Notes: generated from the letters alone by a model not told the origin. 64,000 nucleotides of DNA from Arthonia radiata (GCA_002989075.1 PSQN01000012.1:62001-126000), one strand, 5' to 3'; counted from the stretch's first letter, positions 20,901 through 33,445 are shown. Program-made: numbers and translations.

Positions 20901-22801
20901 TGTTGCTCCAGATTCCTTGCTTCCGTGCTCCCTTCACTCCGCCTGCTCTCTCTCATCGTTGCTTCACAAGGGCGTGCGCAGATCGACTGCTCGTTGCCTG
21001 GAGTCATGTGCAACCAACATTAGCACAATGTGATTCAGCATGACTTGATCACGGCATTCATTGCCCTGCGCTTGGAAACACACGTTGAGGATGAACTTTG
21101 AAAGTTATCCCTGGAGTGGAGGGCAATAAATCATCGTGCGCTGATGCCACTGATCCCCAAGAGCGGCATATGCATGTGCATGTGTCGCTGTTGCAACAAG
21201 CACATCTTGCTCTTCGACGACTCTGACACACATGTGCAGCCGTGGTGCGCTTAGACGCTCAAGCATGAGGCCCCAAGGTTGGGACACAAAAGTTATGACA
21301 TGTTTGTATGAAGTCACTCTCTTCCAATCTCTCCGGTACCTGCAGATTAAAAAGCATAGCGAAGCCAAGCTTGTGGAACTACTACGAAAACCCTTTATTA
21401 CCTTGCCGCGCGCTTCTAGAGCTTGAAATCAAAGTCTTCGCTGTGGAAAAGAGATATAGTCTTGCTGTTAGTCGGCCTCTCTGCCACGACCTTTGTGCAC
21501 CAGCCTTGCCCCCACATGCGTCGGACAGCACAGATGTGTGACCCTTCCAGAAGCCGATCGAGATGATGACGATGACGTTCATGCACGACAAAGGAGTGGT
21601 GACCAACGCCCATCGCCACATCCCGTCCTCCCACGCGCGGAGTCGCAAGTATGACTCGTTTGCCACGCCAATTAAAGATCTGCTATGTATCAGCGTCAAA
21701 TCTCAGTCACCAACCAACGATGCAGGCTTCAGTCGCCTTACCCAACACAAGACCGCCGAAGCGCCCCGAAGTTTGCTACTGAATCGGCAATGTGGCCTCG
21801 GATTACTTCAAAATTGCTAATCTATTTGCAGCGAGGTTGCTGTATGGCCTGCATTGTCTGTGGCATTTGACGCTGGGCTGGCCACCACGTCTCCAAAGAA
21901 CCCTGGTTGGTAGCGCCGCAATACATGGCGAAGCTTTCGCGGAGTACTCCGAGCAGCGATCCGCCCCATTTGACACCTCTCCAGCATGAAATACTGCGCG
22001 AGGTAGGAAAGGTGCAGCATACTGGAACATTGCATGACTTTTGAGGTCTTCATCACCGTCTACACCTCGAGATTGCACTCCAAGCCAGAGCCGAGGGCCG
22101 ACACAGAAATCCCATGGCGAGCTGTTGACGTAGACGCGGCCATGATGTGGCCGTTGTAGTGAACGGGCGCCTCTACACGGCAGTTGGGTTGGTGACACCG
22201 ATGCCGGCCTTGTATAGCCGGCCTTGTGTATGTGCAACCAAGCCTTTAGGCACCGTATGCATTGGCTCCTTTGCCTATACCAGGGAAGAGTAAAGCATGC
22301 CGCTTCGCCGAGCAAACTGGTAAGAGCAATCAAAGCACGCCACCTCGTCTAGTGAAAAGCTACCAAAGAACGCCGTCCCTATTCTATTTCGCGAATGAAG
22401 TTCGCTGTATTTGATCTACATGTACGCTTGTGGACGTCCCTGAGGGCCAAGGCGGGAGGCTGAGTTCCAAGCTCCCGCTAATGCGACACTAGCTATGCCT
22501 AGTGACAAATTTACACATTCATCACGCAACTTCTGTAAGCCCTTCGCGCTCCTTCTGGCAAGATCAATACGGAGTATCATCAAGAAGTTAAGCTCGACGC
22601 GTCAGCACAGACAGTTCTCTTAATATGTCAACGGTTCCATGCAAGCTCGAGCCGGTTAGGAGGCGTCTTGCCGCAAGAGCAAGTTAGAGATGACTTAATT
22701 ATGCTCCCCGGGCTGTTTGTTTGTAGCCATGGTTCGCTCCAGTAACTTTCTTTCGGAACTTTTGGCTATCGTGCAACTATCCAGCTAGTGTACTCTCGAA
22801 G
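17956..22801. other. 4.8 kb with no recognisable gene
   Basis: Normal base composition. Only short, mutually overlapping open frames occur on both strands, none with a recognisable domain or convincing exon structure. The longest, 19,979-20,641 and 19,983-20,684 on the plus strand, overlap each other in different frames and have low-complexity Ser/Arg/Pro-rich translations. I see no tRNA, rRNA or clear repeat. It could hold a non-coding RNA, a lineage-specific gene with short exons, or decayed sequence next to the repeat block. Confidence 0.4.
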
Positions 22802-24438
22802 ATGAAGCTCTTGCATCTCCTTGTCCTTGTCGCAGGGTTCGCGCACGCAACGTCTAATGTTGACGAGGAAGCATTTGCACAAGAAGATATCATTTACAAG
22901 GACGTTGCTATCGTTGGAGGCGGTGCGGCAGGCACATACGCTGCAGTGCGTTTGCGTGAAGACTACAACAAGTCGATTGTCTTGATCGAACAGGAAGACC
23001 ATCTAGTAGGTACCCAACAATATCCATCGACACGCACAAACTCATCTTCTGTCTCAGGGAGGCCACGTAAACACTTACTACGATCCTGGCAGTAACACAT
23101 CCATCGACTATGGTGTACTCGTGTGGTGGCCCTATGGCAAATCGGTCGAGTTTTTCGAGCGCTTCAATCTTCCGACAATGCCCTACGTTCCGATAAGTAC
23201 CGGACCGTCTGTCTTTATCAACAGCGACGATGGCAGTAATCTATCATCCTACGCGCCACCTGCCCCTGCCGAAGCCGCGGCAGCAGTTGCAAAATGGATC
23301 AACGTTACTTCACAATATGAGCACCAACTGATACCAGGCTTCTGGGACTTTTGGTCGCCTGAAGAAATCCCGGCTGAGCTGCTGCTCCCATTCGGCCAAT
23401 TTGCTGAGCGTCATGGTATTCAAGCTGCTGCGCCTATCATGACTATCTCTAATGTCGGTGTTGGGGGTATTGAGAATGTACTAACCTTATACGTCTATTT
23501 TGCGTATGGTCGGCCCGCCGCGGAAGCGCTTCTCAACCGGAATGCGTTCGTACCGAACGGTTTCAACAATAGCGAGCTGTACAACCGCGCGTTGGGTCTC
23601 TTGCGAAAAGATGTGCTGCTAGAAAGCCGGGTTGTTGCTGCCGAGCGGAACGCAGAGGGTGTCAGGCTTGTTGTACAGGCCAAGAACGGACACAAGAAGC
23701 TGCTGGTCAAGGCGAAGCGACTTATCTTCACACCGCCGCCAAGCTTGCACAGGCTGGCACCGTTCGATCTAGACGCCAAGGAGACTGCTCCACTAAGCAC
23801 GTGGACCGGCACTTGGTAAGTCCTAAAGCCTCCAGGCATTCTCTTCTGTTGCCTCGCGGCCTTTGTCAGCAAGCTAGCGCGCTGGCGCTGCCCTCAGATG
23901 CTTTGTTTGAGACCTGAACGGCCTTCGGAAGGAACCGTGCTGACACTTGCCATCCAGGTCGTTTGGCGCTGTTGCACGCATACCTTCTATTCCTAGCAAC
24001 AGTACGATTACCTTTACATCGCCGGATGCAGCGCCGTCGAGACACGTAAACATCCGTGATATGCCCTATGCGCTCAGCCTGGTATCTACGAACACGCCGG
24101 GCGACAATTTGTTCGAAATCCTGTTCTCTACGAACTACTCAATAAGCCATCACGACGCGAAAGCGTTAATCGCTTCAGGGGTGCGAAACATGACCTTGAG
24201 TGGCACCTTTGCAGACTCTACCGGACCCAGCGTCGATTTCGTCGCCTTCAACGACCACAGCTCGGTCTTGTGGCGGCAATCCCCGGAACAGCTTAGGGCC
24301 GGTATCGTGCAAGACATTGTTGGCTTACAGGGGTACCGCTCGACATGGTATGCCGCCAGCCTCATGTTTGAAGATTACCAAGTGACCGCGTGGGCGTTTG
24401 TGGACTCCCTCTTGCCGAGGATGCTGGCGGGAATGTAA
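22802..24438 (+). CDS. Secreted FAD-dependent oxidoreductase (amine-oxidase-like)
   Basis: A 480-residue protein from exons 22802-23005, 23058-23815 and 23958-24438. The N-terminus is a signal peptide (MKLLHLLVLVAGFAHATS). A Rossmann FAD-binding motif follows (DVAIVGGGAAGTYAAVRLRE, about residues 36-55), then an acidic-end strand (SIVLIEQEDHL) and the GGHVNTY segment created by splicing exon 1 to exon 2. This is the pattern of NAD(P)-binding-like, flavin-containing amine-oxidase relatives. Several N-glycosylation sequons (for example NVTS, NNSE, NSTI, NMTL) fit secretion. The substrate is unknown. Family members sit in both secondary metabolism and extracellular degradation, but no biosynthetic neighbours are seen here. 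Intron donors GTAGGT and GTAAGT and phase agreement support the model. Confidence 0.8.
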
Positions 24439-25617
24439 GAGCCTCTCCACGAAGATAGCGCTTACGGATAGCTGTTGAAGCCTTGCGGACAAAGCGATGC
24501 GCTTGAGTACGACCGTCTGCGTGTTACTGCTCCGATGTGGGGACTTTGGGAGTTCAGTCCTCATGATGTCTCCTCTGCTTCCAATCACCCGACAAAATAC
24601 GGTCCGCCTCATCCCAAAGATCATGCAGCATGGCCCAAAGTTCCGAAGTGATCTCCTGCTTACGCCACTCCTCATCGGTCATAACGTCTAGCTCTTCCAT
24701 GCATCACTTCAGTGGTCTGCTTAACTACCAAAGCAGTCGGCTGCTGATGTTGCCCAACGGCAGATTCGATTGCATTGGGCCCATCCGAGCCCATCCGACA
24801 ATGGCCAAAGCCAGTAGTCGTTAGATATAAAAAATTCAGTCTCCTTCTCGGTAGTAGGGCGCCTTCAGTCTTCGTATATTGTCTCAAACCACTCGTCCAG
24901 CATTGGCTCTTCGTGTCGATCTCTGGGACTTGCTGGTAGCCTAGAAGAGTGCCGAGGTAGACGACGACTTCTTTGAAGACAATTCCTTTCGTCTCCTTGC
25001 CTGTAACAGGTGTGTTTTCATTTGTGGAGTCCGTCGTGAAGCAGTCCAAGGGTGTTGCGGTGTTCGGGGCCCTGTTGAACGTCTTGAAGTTGTCCGACGT
25101 GGGTAGAGTAAAGCGTCAAAGGGTTGAGGATGGAGTCGCAATTGATTGTGAGACTTGGAGCCTGCAAGGCGATTTCTGATAGAACTGGTGAATGTTGAAG
25201 TGGAGGTAGGAGTATCGAAGGCCGCGTAGTACTTGCCTTGCACCTTACAGAAGCAGCAAATTGTCGTCGCCTTCCAATTCGCTTTCGAAGAGCGAGTGCA
25301 TATGGACAAGATATGTCGTTTGCGAGTGAGAACAAGCGCCGACAGGATGGCGTTGTCGTTACTGATTGACATAGAAAGTCGATGGCCGCCGCCGAAAGCT
25401 GTGAAGAGCGGGCAAGCCGAGCCTAAGAAGTGCACGCAAAGCGGGCTTGACATGTCATACTGCCAAGTCAGTGGTCGCTGGCATCGTTCTCCCAGTGGTG
25501 CGGTATTTGGCGAACGTTGAAAATGGGAGGCAGTGATGTGGACAGCGTCCTGGAGTGTAAATCTCTGTCTATTACGGTTCGTATATGACTTTGGTCTCAT
25601 ATCACATTACATCGCCT
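24439..25617. other. Intergenic, possible unresolved minus-strand gene
   Basis: About 1.2 kb between the oxidase and the channel gene. Minus-strand open frames at 24,941-25,600 and 24,672-25,049 overlap in different frames. The second contains a plausible segment (TGKETKGIVFKEVVVYLGTL) but I find no convincing start, domain or splice pattern. Treat as unassigned. Confidence 0.25.
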
Positions 25618-28600
25618 CTACTGCCTCCCTCGTCGAAAAAAATCGTAGCTGGTCTCCTCATCCAACTGTTGCCCAGGCGTCTCTCGCCCACTTGGGCTGC
25701 CACTGTCGCTCCGCCACGGCTGAATATGGCTACCCATGTGCCTATCGTACAATGAAGGGCTGTCCCTTCTTCCCATGCCAGCTGCTTGGTCCGTCAGACG
25801 ACCTCGCATGCTGTCGGCATCGGCGTCCCGAAAAGCCGGGTGCCCCTGCATAGCGAAGTCTCTATCGCTCCTCGCTGGACTGTCGGAACGGAGGGCGCCG
25901 GTCTGGTGATACCCTTTCGGGTACGTCATACCTTCAGGGGCGTTGTGATCATAACGCGTCCTGCTTGACGCCCGAGAACTAGACGGGCTGTCGCTACCAT
26001 GCCGGCCATGGAAAGCACCAGCACCCATCAAGGTATTCATTGTTGACATCGAGCCTCTCGACGCAGGCCTCGAGCCATCGCCATAGAGCTCACCGTCACC
26101 TCCGAATTCCTCTCTGAACTCTTGCCGCTTTTTGAAGTTCTCAAAGTCCATTTGATGTTCGCCGACGAACTCAAAGGGTGCAGAACCACCTGCAGTCTTG
26201 CCGGGATGCTCAGCTGACATGGATGACATATAGACATCTGAGTAGCCAAACACATGACCGGCGTGTCCAGAATCTCCACCAAGAAGCTCCTTTACGTACG
26301 GCTCAGCCTTCGCAGACACCATCGGCTTCTTGAGCTTTTTGTACAGCGCGGGATTTCCAAACCGTACAGCTACACGGTCGGCTCGTGTCTTGCGGGCGCC
26401 CTCCTTTGACGCAGCTGGGTCTTCGACGTCGAAGCTGCTTGAAGCGGGTGTGGTGGTGAGATAGCCAATCTGGTGGTCGAAAGTCTTGGAGATGTACCAC
26501 ATGAAGCCCCAAACCAAGAAGGGCAAGGGGATCAACGCGTACAGCATCGCAGCTTGAGTAGTGCCAGCCCCTGAGTACTGCACGATCCCTTGTGCGCCAA
26601 TGACAAGAGCCATGACCACGTTCATCAGAATCATTGCAAAGATAAGCCGATTGATGACCATTCTCCAATGAACGCCACCTGACTCGTGTTTCGTGATGAA
26701 CACATACTGCAGTAGGTACTTCTTGAGCCACGCATCAACCGCAATGTACAACGTTGTGATGGGCAGTATAATTGGGTTGATCGTGGAGAACGCCAAACCG
26801 ACAGTCGCCACATAAAGGTATGCGTTGTAGTACTCGGCATACGCGAATGGTGGCGGAGCAGAAAGCTCGATCATCTCACGCGGCGTTGGACTGCCAAATT
26901 TTCGCATTATACTGCCCTTGATCAAAGGCCAAGCTTGGATGAGGTCGATCGCTGCTGATAGGTTCTTCTGTAGCTGAGCAGTGATAAAGTAGGGACTGGT
27001 GTTGCAAAGACCGGCGACCAATTGCGCGAATATGTGGTACTGTCTGATAAAGTCCCACGTGTTCAAAGCGTTCTGCCCATCGGAGTGGTCCACTGCAGCT
27101 GCAATGAATCGCCACACCGAAGCAAATATGCAGAACACGAATAGCTGATTGAAGACGTAGAAGGCATACAGCCTCGAGATGACGTGCCTCTCGCGGGACG
27201 TTTTGGTAGGGTCGCCAGATTTATTGAAGAGTCGTCGGAATAGTATTGGCAGGACCAAGTAGAACAACGACTGTATGAGAGGCGCAGCAATACCTTGGAT
27301 GATACCCCAGAGGGTCGGATGAGCGAAGAGATTCTTTTGAAACCCAGGCCAGACCTGACCAAGATTTGAGAAGTCCGATAGGAAAACAGCAGTAAGGATG
27401 TTGGGCACGATGTAGATGACTGTAAGCAATGTCATGGCGACACCGTTCCAAAAAGCTTTGTTCCTGCGCTGGTGTTTTGTCATTGCTAAATTGGTCCAGA
27501 TGATGGCGTTTGGTTTGGGCGCGAGCTTAATGACACTTCCCTCTGGTCCTTTCCGTCGCGCCGCATAGGCGATTGCGTGCGCGTCTTCCACTTTGGTGTA
27601 GCTTGCGAAGCCAAATGGCATGGGGTTGCGCTTGTCGATACTTTCACGGACCTGTCCAATTTCGATTTCCAATTCACGGATGCGACCGGTCAAGTAGTCA
27701 ATGGCATCGACTTCCTGTTTCGAATCGCGAGCGTGATCCTTTTTCGATGGCTTGCAAGTCGGTCGCCTGGCTGGCACTTTATTCGGGTTTTTGAGGTATT
27801 TGGCCAGCACCTGTTCCAGGTTTACAACCATCTCATCATGTTCTTCCAATAGGTCGGGAAGATCCTTGGTGTTTCGAGAAATCGCAGTTCGTGGCGTATC
27901 TTCGGTAGGTAAGGCCAGCTCCGCGAGCTTCATTAGGCCATCATCGGTCCTTCGCGGAGTCGGTACATGTGTGAGCTAGCTCAGTCAGCTAACAGTTCAT
28001 TCATTTTTATGCAGGGCGGTAATACCATTAGCGTACGCGAGTGCAAGCTCGAAAGATACTCAGGACTCCGCAGGTACTTCTTGCGCAATTGAACCACCTT
28101 CCGGTAGTTCCACCAGATGAAGAAGCAAATTACCCCATCGAAAATGTAAGCGCAGATTGTGTATGCCCAGAACTTCGACCCAGTGCCGAATTGTGGTGTA
28201 AACCGAGTGAATTTTGCGATCTTTGACACGTCGACATTCTGCGTCTGTCTCTTGAACTTGCTCGGAGCGCCATAAGAGTCATGAATTAGATTTACGGGTA
28301 GGATGATCGCCAATCCCAGGACTGTTAGGATGACGAAAATGTTCCTCAGCATACGCAAGAAGCGCAAGAAGACCACAGCATCCATTCCAATCTTCTCGAC
28401 GAGCTCATGCTCCTTGACGTTTTTGATAGGCTGTATCCAGCTGAAGAACCCCGAGTCAAGCCTGGGTGGTGCATGCTTTGAGTCCGCATGTTTGGCGCGC
28501 GGTGCGTAGACGGCATTGGTCCGTGGACGAAGGAGACAGAAGCCGGCCGCAAGAAATACTGACAAGGAGAGAGTCCATGCCAACGAAGCGAAGAAGGACG

Positions 28601-28778
28601 TTGAGTTGAGCTACGCAACAATCAGTAGGAGTCGCAGCCATTGACGATGGCACATACGTACTTCCGAAGAGAAGGGGTTAGAGATCAGATTAACAAATTT
28701 ATTGCCGCCACTGCCACCCTGGACTGGCTGAGTACTCGGTACACCGGTCTGACGTGGCAGCAACAGCTTCGAATCCAT
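25618..28778 (-). CDS. CSC1/OSCA/TMEM63-family stress-gated cation channel (DUF221)
   Basis: A 1,019-residue polytopic membrane protein. Exons on the minus strand are 28778-28662, 28610-28026 and 27975-25618, with introns of 51 and 50 bases. The N-terminal domain has a first membrane helix (LAWTLSLSVFLAAGFCLL) and two more (NIFVILTVLGLAIILPVNLI; FWAYTICAYIFDGVICFFIW), ending in LHSRTLM|LTHVP, the family's conserved LHSRT motif joined across intron 2. A cytoplasmic RNA-recognition-like domain follows, then the RSN1-type seven-helix core (GVAMTLLTVIYIVPNILTAV, QSLFYLVLPILF, YNAYLYVATVGLAFS, INRLIFAMILMNVVMALVIG, YALIPLPFLVWGFMWYIS). The last ~240 residues are a Ser/Gly/Arg-rich cytoplasmic tail. 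Family members conduct cations, including calcium, on osmotic or mechanical stress or act as lipid scramblases. Fungi carry several paralogues, so I give no symbol. Confidence 0.92.
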
Positions 28779-29433
28779 ATTATTGCGTGAAGTAATTCGG
28801 GTGCGTATGGAGAAATTGCTGGGGATGTGGAGATTTGTTGAACCCTTTGTCCGGTACTAAGAAATATAAGGAGTATTACAACATTGCTAATCATGTACCA
28901 AAATGAGGGTGAACACCCTTGAACTGTGTGCAGACGGTAGCGACCGTGATTGAGGATTGAAAGGGGCAACGGAGAAGACAGAAGAAGTTGGGGAGCAGTG
29001 AGGCGCAAATGTTGAAGATTCTCGTGTAGGAAATTCTGTTTTGGGAGTGAAGCTGGGACGTCACTTCCTCGCTAGCGCGCCAATAGCGCCGAACTAGTCA
29101 TCAATTAGCGGCCGAAGGACCCTGGTTGGGAGCTCGGATGGGACTGCTACTCTGCTATCTTTAGCTCTGCAGTCAACGCCGTGCACATAAGCTGAAGGCC
29201 AGACTTCCGTATACGAGTCTCTTCGAGTGAGCATCAGACGTCACACGCATGCAGCGTGATGTCCCGCAGAGCTAGAACTACCCACCAGAGCGCGCCAGAT
29301 CCGGGCTTGTGTGACCATTGAGCCAGGATCCGCCTGCGCGATTCCGCCCTTCCAATGGCACCAAACGTAACAAGCAACTCCTGATAATCCTTTGGAAACC
29401 TCATGCTCTCATGCTTTCATCACTAATCATTGA
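28779..29433. other. Intergenic: channel promoter and KES1 3' flank
   Basis: A 655-base gap between two minus-strand genes. It should contain the promoter of the channel gene and the 3' end of KES1. No conserved coding frame is seen. Confidence 0.4.
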
Positions 29434-30746
29434 TCAAACGCCTTCCGGCATCACGCCTTCTCGGTAAGGTGGCTTCACCTCTTGTGCCTTCGCAGGATCA
29501 TACCGCCAGACGCCTCCAGTCTTGTCTGCCTCAACGGGCATGCTGATTTTCGCCGCCAGCGTGTCGAGTAGCTCGTCTCTGGCCAGTCTCTGGAAGAATA
29601 TGCGTTCCCACTCCCTCTTCTCGGCTGCTTCTTTCTTCCGGAGCTCGCGCTGTGTATTCTCGATCAACGACTTCTCATCGGACAGAGTGTTCATGTCGTT
29701 CTTGCTCTGCGCCTCTGCCACCTTCTTCCATGCCCGTCGGGACTCAATAGGATCTTGCTCCTCGATGGGTGCGACCGTAAGCACGGTTTTTGGGTTTTCT
29801 GAGGCCTTCCACTGGTCCAGCATTTGCTTTTTACTGTCTTTGATCGCGAAGTCACCAGTCCACTGTCCGTCGACCTTGTACAGTACTTCTTTATCCTTCG
29901 ATGACTTCCCAGTCGGATACATAACTGCCTCGAAGGAGTTCTTCTTGCCCCCTAGCCACCCTCTTCCGCTGTAATCGATCTTGGATGTGAAGCCTGAGCT
30001 TGATGTGATGTACGTATTGCCATTCAACTCCGTGAAAGGTGCGCCACTCCACAAGGATTCAATGTGCAGCAGGGGCAGCGTGATCAAGTAGTCCTCGTTG
30101 TACTCATCGATGTGAAGCAGAGCATGACCGACTTGTTTGATGTTTATACGGCCCTGGGCAAGTGAAATCGAGGCTTTTTGGCCGTTGTAGCCTTGCAAGC
30201 TTATGCCATTTTGGTCGTTACGTATTCGGTATGCAGTGACTGGTGGATGGTGACTAGCAAGATCGATCAGAAGGGGCCAGCACTTAAATTGGAGCCATGT
30301 TCACTTACCTAACTTGCTCGCTGATGAGGGTGGTCTCACCAGCATCGTCTTCCCACTTGCCCAGAAATAGCTCCCCAAGGAACGGATTCAAAGGCTTTTT
30401 CTCACTACCAAGCTTCTCGCTTCTGCTGCTGTACTGTTGCTTCAACGTGGTGAGAAACCACTTGAGGACGAGCAGCGAGCGCTTCTGCGCATCTGCCTCC
30501 TTGGTGGGTGCTACGAACGTTGATGGATGTTCCGACCAGTAGGAGGAGAACTCTGTCAAGGACATGGAAGATAAGATGAAGGGTGGAGCAGTCATGGACG
30601 CCATGTCGCCGTTGAAGGATGCTAATGACTGTGATAGGTTGTCAGCGCATGCCAGTGCTCCCTGTAGATCACTCGCTGACCTTCAAGAAAGTCGTCCAAC
30701 TCCCCTTGGCCTGTGGCGGCACGGCTGAGCCTTCTGTGCCAGCCAT
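29434..30746 (-). CDS. KES1: Oxysterol-binding protein homologue, KES1/OSH4 type
   Basis: A 401-residue short OSBP-related protein, one lipid-transfer domain with no PH or ankyrin region. Exons on the minus strand are 30746-30681, 30628-30309 and 30253-29434. Exon 1 ([20 protein letters not shown]) splices into [17 protein letters not shown], the conserved start of the family where the sterol-pocket lid lies. The signature EQVSHHPP (about residues 126-133) is formed exactly across intron 2 (SEQV-AG|T-HHPP), confirming the junction. The rest keeps family landmarks ([36 protein letters not shown]). In yeast, Kes1 exchanges sterol for phosphatidylinositol 4-phosphate between ER and Golgi and restrains Golgi export. 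Length is close to the yeast protein (434). Confidence 0.93.
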
Positions 30747-31214
30747 GCTGGTAGAAGTGGATAGAGGTGAATTCAGTAACGGCGAAACGGGCGCTGTCGG
30801 GCGCTGTCGGGCGCTGTCGTCCAAATGTGTCTAGTCACGGACGAGCCACGATGAAACACGAAAATACGCACGCAGCGGAAGGTTATGGTTGACGAAAGAA
30901 TGCGCCAATCGACTAAGCAAGCAAGGAATCTAGAATGGATTAACAGGCGACAGTAGTGCTACTAGCGCGTTGGGATGTCAAGGGGGGCATCGTCACTTTT
31001 CCAAGGTCCGATCCCGAGCACGGACCACATCTAATTTTCAGATGGATTTGTAGTCACGCTGTATGACTAGCGTTGGTCAAAGGAGCATGTTCTCTGTGCA
31101 TCATTCTCGCTGCTATTGTGACTATAGCGGCTGGTCGCTTCCCGGACCATTCGCAAGGTTAAGCGCACATCTTTATCACCCCATGGTCACCCATCACTAT
31201 CACGCGCCACCCTT
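30747..31214. other. Intergenic: KES1 promoter and PGM 3' flank
   Basis: A 468-base gap. It contains a perfect triple repeat of GGGCGCTGTC at 30,789-30,818, about 45 bases upstream of the KES1 start, which could be a small expanded repeat or a regulatory array. Nothing else is recognisable. Confidence 0.4.
30789..30818. repeat. Three tandem copies of a 10-base unit
   Basis: GGGCGCTGTC occurs three times head to tail in the KES1 5' flank. It is outside coding sequence and likely length-variable between strains. Confidence 0.8.
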
Positions 31215-32994
31215 TCACGTCTTCACGTCAGGCTCCGTTCTCCCAATGAACTCCTGCAGCCTCAGAAGACCCGTCGCCAGTTTGACGTTGTCTTTCAAGT
31301 AGTCTTGTGCATCCATCCCATACGTCTTCTCGTCGGTGGTGTGCTTCTCCACATACAATCGTATTGTCGCACCGCTCGATCCAGTCCCGGATAATCGCAC
31401 CACAATGCGACTACCATCATCGAACTTGACATAGATGCCCTGGTTCTTGCTCACGCTACCATCGAGATCAGTGTAGGAGAAGTCGTCCGCTTCCACGACC
31501 TTACGGCCTTCAACCGTCGATCCAACGAAATCGGACTTCTTAGTGGTGATGAGCTCCTTCATGTGCGCTGTCATCTTATTCGCACACTCTGTCTCACAGC
31601 CTTCGTAATCGTAACGTGTGAAAAAGGTCCTGCCGTAAGTCTTCCAGAAGTCGTGCTGTATGCTCTTGATGCTTGGCGTAGTACCTGTCTGCTGGCCGAC
31701 GCCCGCAATGATGTTCAGCCACGCCACAATCGCCCACAACCCGTCTTTCTCTCGCACATGGTTGCTGCCCGTGCCGAAGCTCTCCTCACCACAGATGTTC
31801 ATTTTGTCCGCGTCGAAAAGACCACAAAAGAACTTCCAGCCTGTAGGCACCTCATAGCTCTGCAAACCCTGCTTCTTGGCCACAAGATCGACAGCGCCAC
31901 TTGTGGGCATACTGCGCGCGAGACCATAGACCCCTTGCTTCTTGAAGTATGGAATGAGCTTCGCGTGGTGTGCGATGATGGCCAGACTGTCACCGGGAGA
32001 TACGAACGAGTTGGCGCCGTAGATCATGTTGCGGTCGCCGTCACCATCGCTCGCCGCACCAAAGTGAATGCTATTTTTCTCTACGGCGTCTACCAACGAC
32101 TTGGCATAGACAAGGTTGGGATCTGGATGGTGGCCCCCGAAGTCCGGCTTGGGGACACAGTTCTGGGTGCTGCCCTTGACACCAAGCTCATGCTCGAATA
32201 TGTCGACACCGTAAGAGCCAGTCACGCCGCTGAGGCCATCGAAGAGGATCTTGAAGTCGGAGTGTTGTTTGAGGAAGGACTTGATGAGATCGAAGTCGAA
32301 GATCTCCTTCAAATAGTCAACATAGTCCTTCGTCGCGTGAACAATGTCCACCTCCACAGGACCTATTTGTTGCTTGCCGATCTCGGACAGATCAGCGTCT
32401 GGCAAGTCGGCGGAGATTTTGTAGGACTTCAGAGTCTTGGAAGTCTCATAGATCTTGTTGGTGACTGACTCTGGTGCTGGAGCGCCGTTGGCAAGGTTGT
32501 ATTTGATGCCGAAGTCCTCCGTTGGCCCTGCACGCAATCGTCAGTGCGGGTTTGTGAATAATTGGGATGTTGTGACATACCGCCTGGGTTGTGACTGGCA
32601 GTGAGCAGGATGCCTCCGGTTGCCTTGTATTTGCGGATGATGTGGCTGGCGGCGGGTGTGCTCATGATGCCGTTTTGCCCGAACATGAGCTTCTTGACAC
32701 CATATGCCGCACCGATCTTGATGATGAGCTGCATGACCTCCGGATTCCAGTAGCGGCCATCTCCGCCAATGACGAGGAAGCTGCCATTGACGCCCTCGGG
32801 GATGGAATGGAGGATGCTGGTGACGAAAGCCTCGCTGTAGTTGGGCTGTTGAAAAACCTTGACCTTCTTGCGGAGACCAGAGCTGGATCGTGTCGCGTCA
32901 GTGTCAAACTTGAGATCGGATGAGGTATGCTTTAGACTTACGTGCCCGGCTTCTGGTCGGTGAAGGGAGTGAGAGAGACTTCTTTGGCGCTCAT
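31215..32994 (-). CDS. PGM2: Phosphoglucomutase
   Basis: A 555-residue enzyme interconverting glucose 1-phosphate and glucose 6-phosphate, linking glycolysis to UDP-glucose, glycogen, trehalose and cell-wall glucan synthesis. It acts in the cytosol. Exons on the minus strand are 32994-32942, 32882-32581 and 32527-31215. All active-site elements are present: the phosphoserine loop TASHNPGG (about 112-119, its end joined across intron 2), the metal loop DGDGD (279-283), the sugar-recognition loop GEESFG, and the phosphate-binding loop RLSGTGSSG near the C-terminus. The N-terminal PGTSGLRKKV is joined across intron 1. Length equals the fungal family norm. It lies in tandem with KES1 and REX2 on the minus strand, without sign of a functional cluster. 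Confidence 0.97.
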
Positions 32995-33445
32995 GGTGGA
33001 TTAGCTGATATGTGATGTTGCTGAAGTCTGAACGCGTTCTGTCCGAGGTATTTGAATCGTTCTCAATGGTCGGATCTTCAGTAGAAAATCAAAATTGTGG
33101 AAGCGAATGAGCTCACCCCACGTTTAGGTAGTGATACGTAGCTTCCTCGTCCAATGGTTTTTTTCTGGCGGGGCTGAAAAGATGCAGGGTCCATCTCGAT
33201 TGGATTGGTTCAACTCTTCGTCCGCTGAGTCCCAGCATACCCTACCCGTGCAGAAATGAGCGGCCGTTGAGTATCTTCTACGGGATCCATGTCTTTACCC
33301 CTAAGGTCATCTTCAAATCTTTCAGCGCTCATATCGACCCTTGTCTCAGCCTCAATGTTCTTTCTATTCGGTCCGCAAGTCACTCTCTTGATCAGTCGGC
33401 ACTTTCGTTGGCCTGCGACGTGGTAGATCTGCGCCAATCTACGCT
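32995..33445. other. Intergenic: PGM promoter and REX2 3' flank
   Basis: 451 bases without a convincing coding frame. A pyrimidine/purine-biased stretch directly precedes the PGM start. Minus-strand frames here are extensions past the REX2 stop and look non-coding. Confidence 0.4.

Noticed and set aside
31563-32468. 301-codon plus-strand frame
   Set aside because: Antisense to the phosphoglucomutase catalytic exon, which is conserved on the minus strand.
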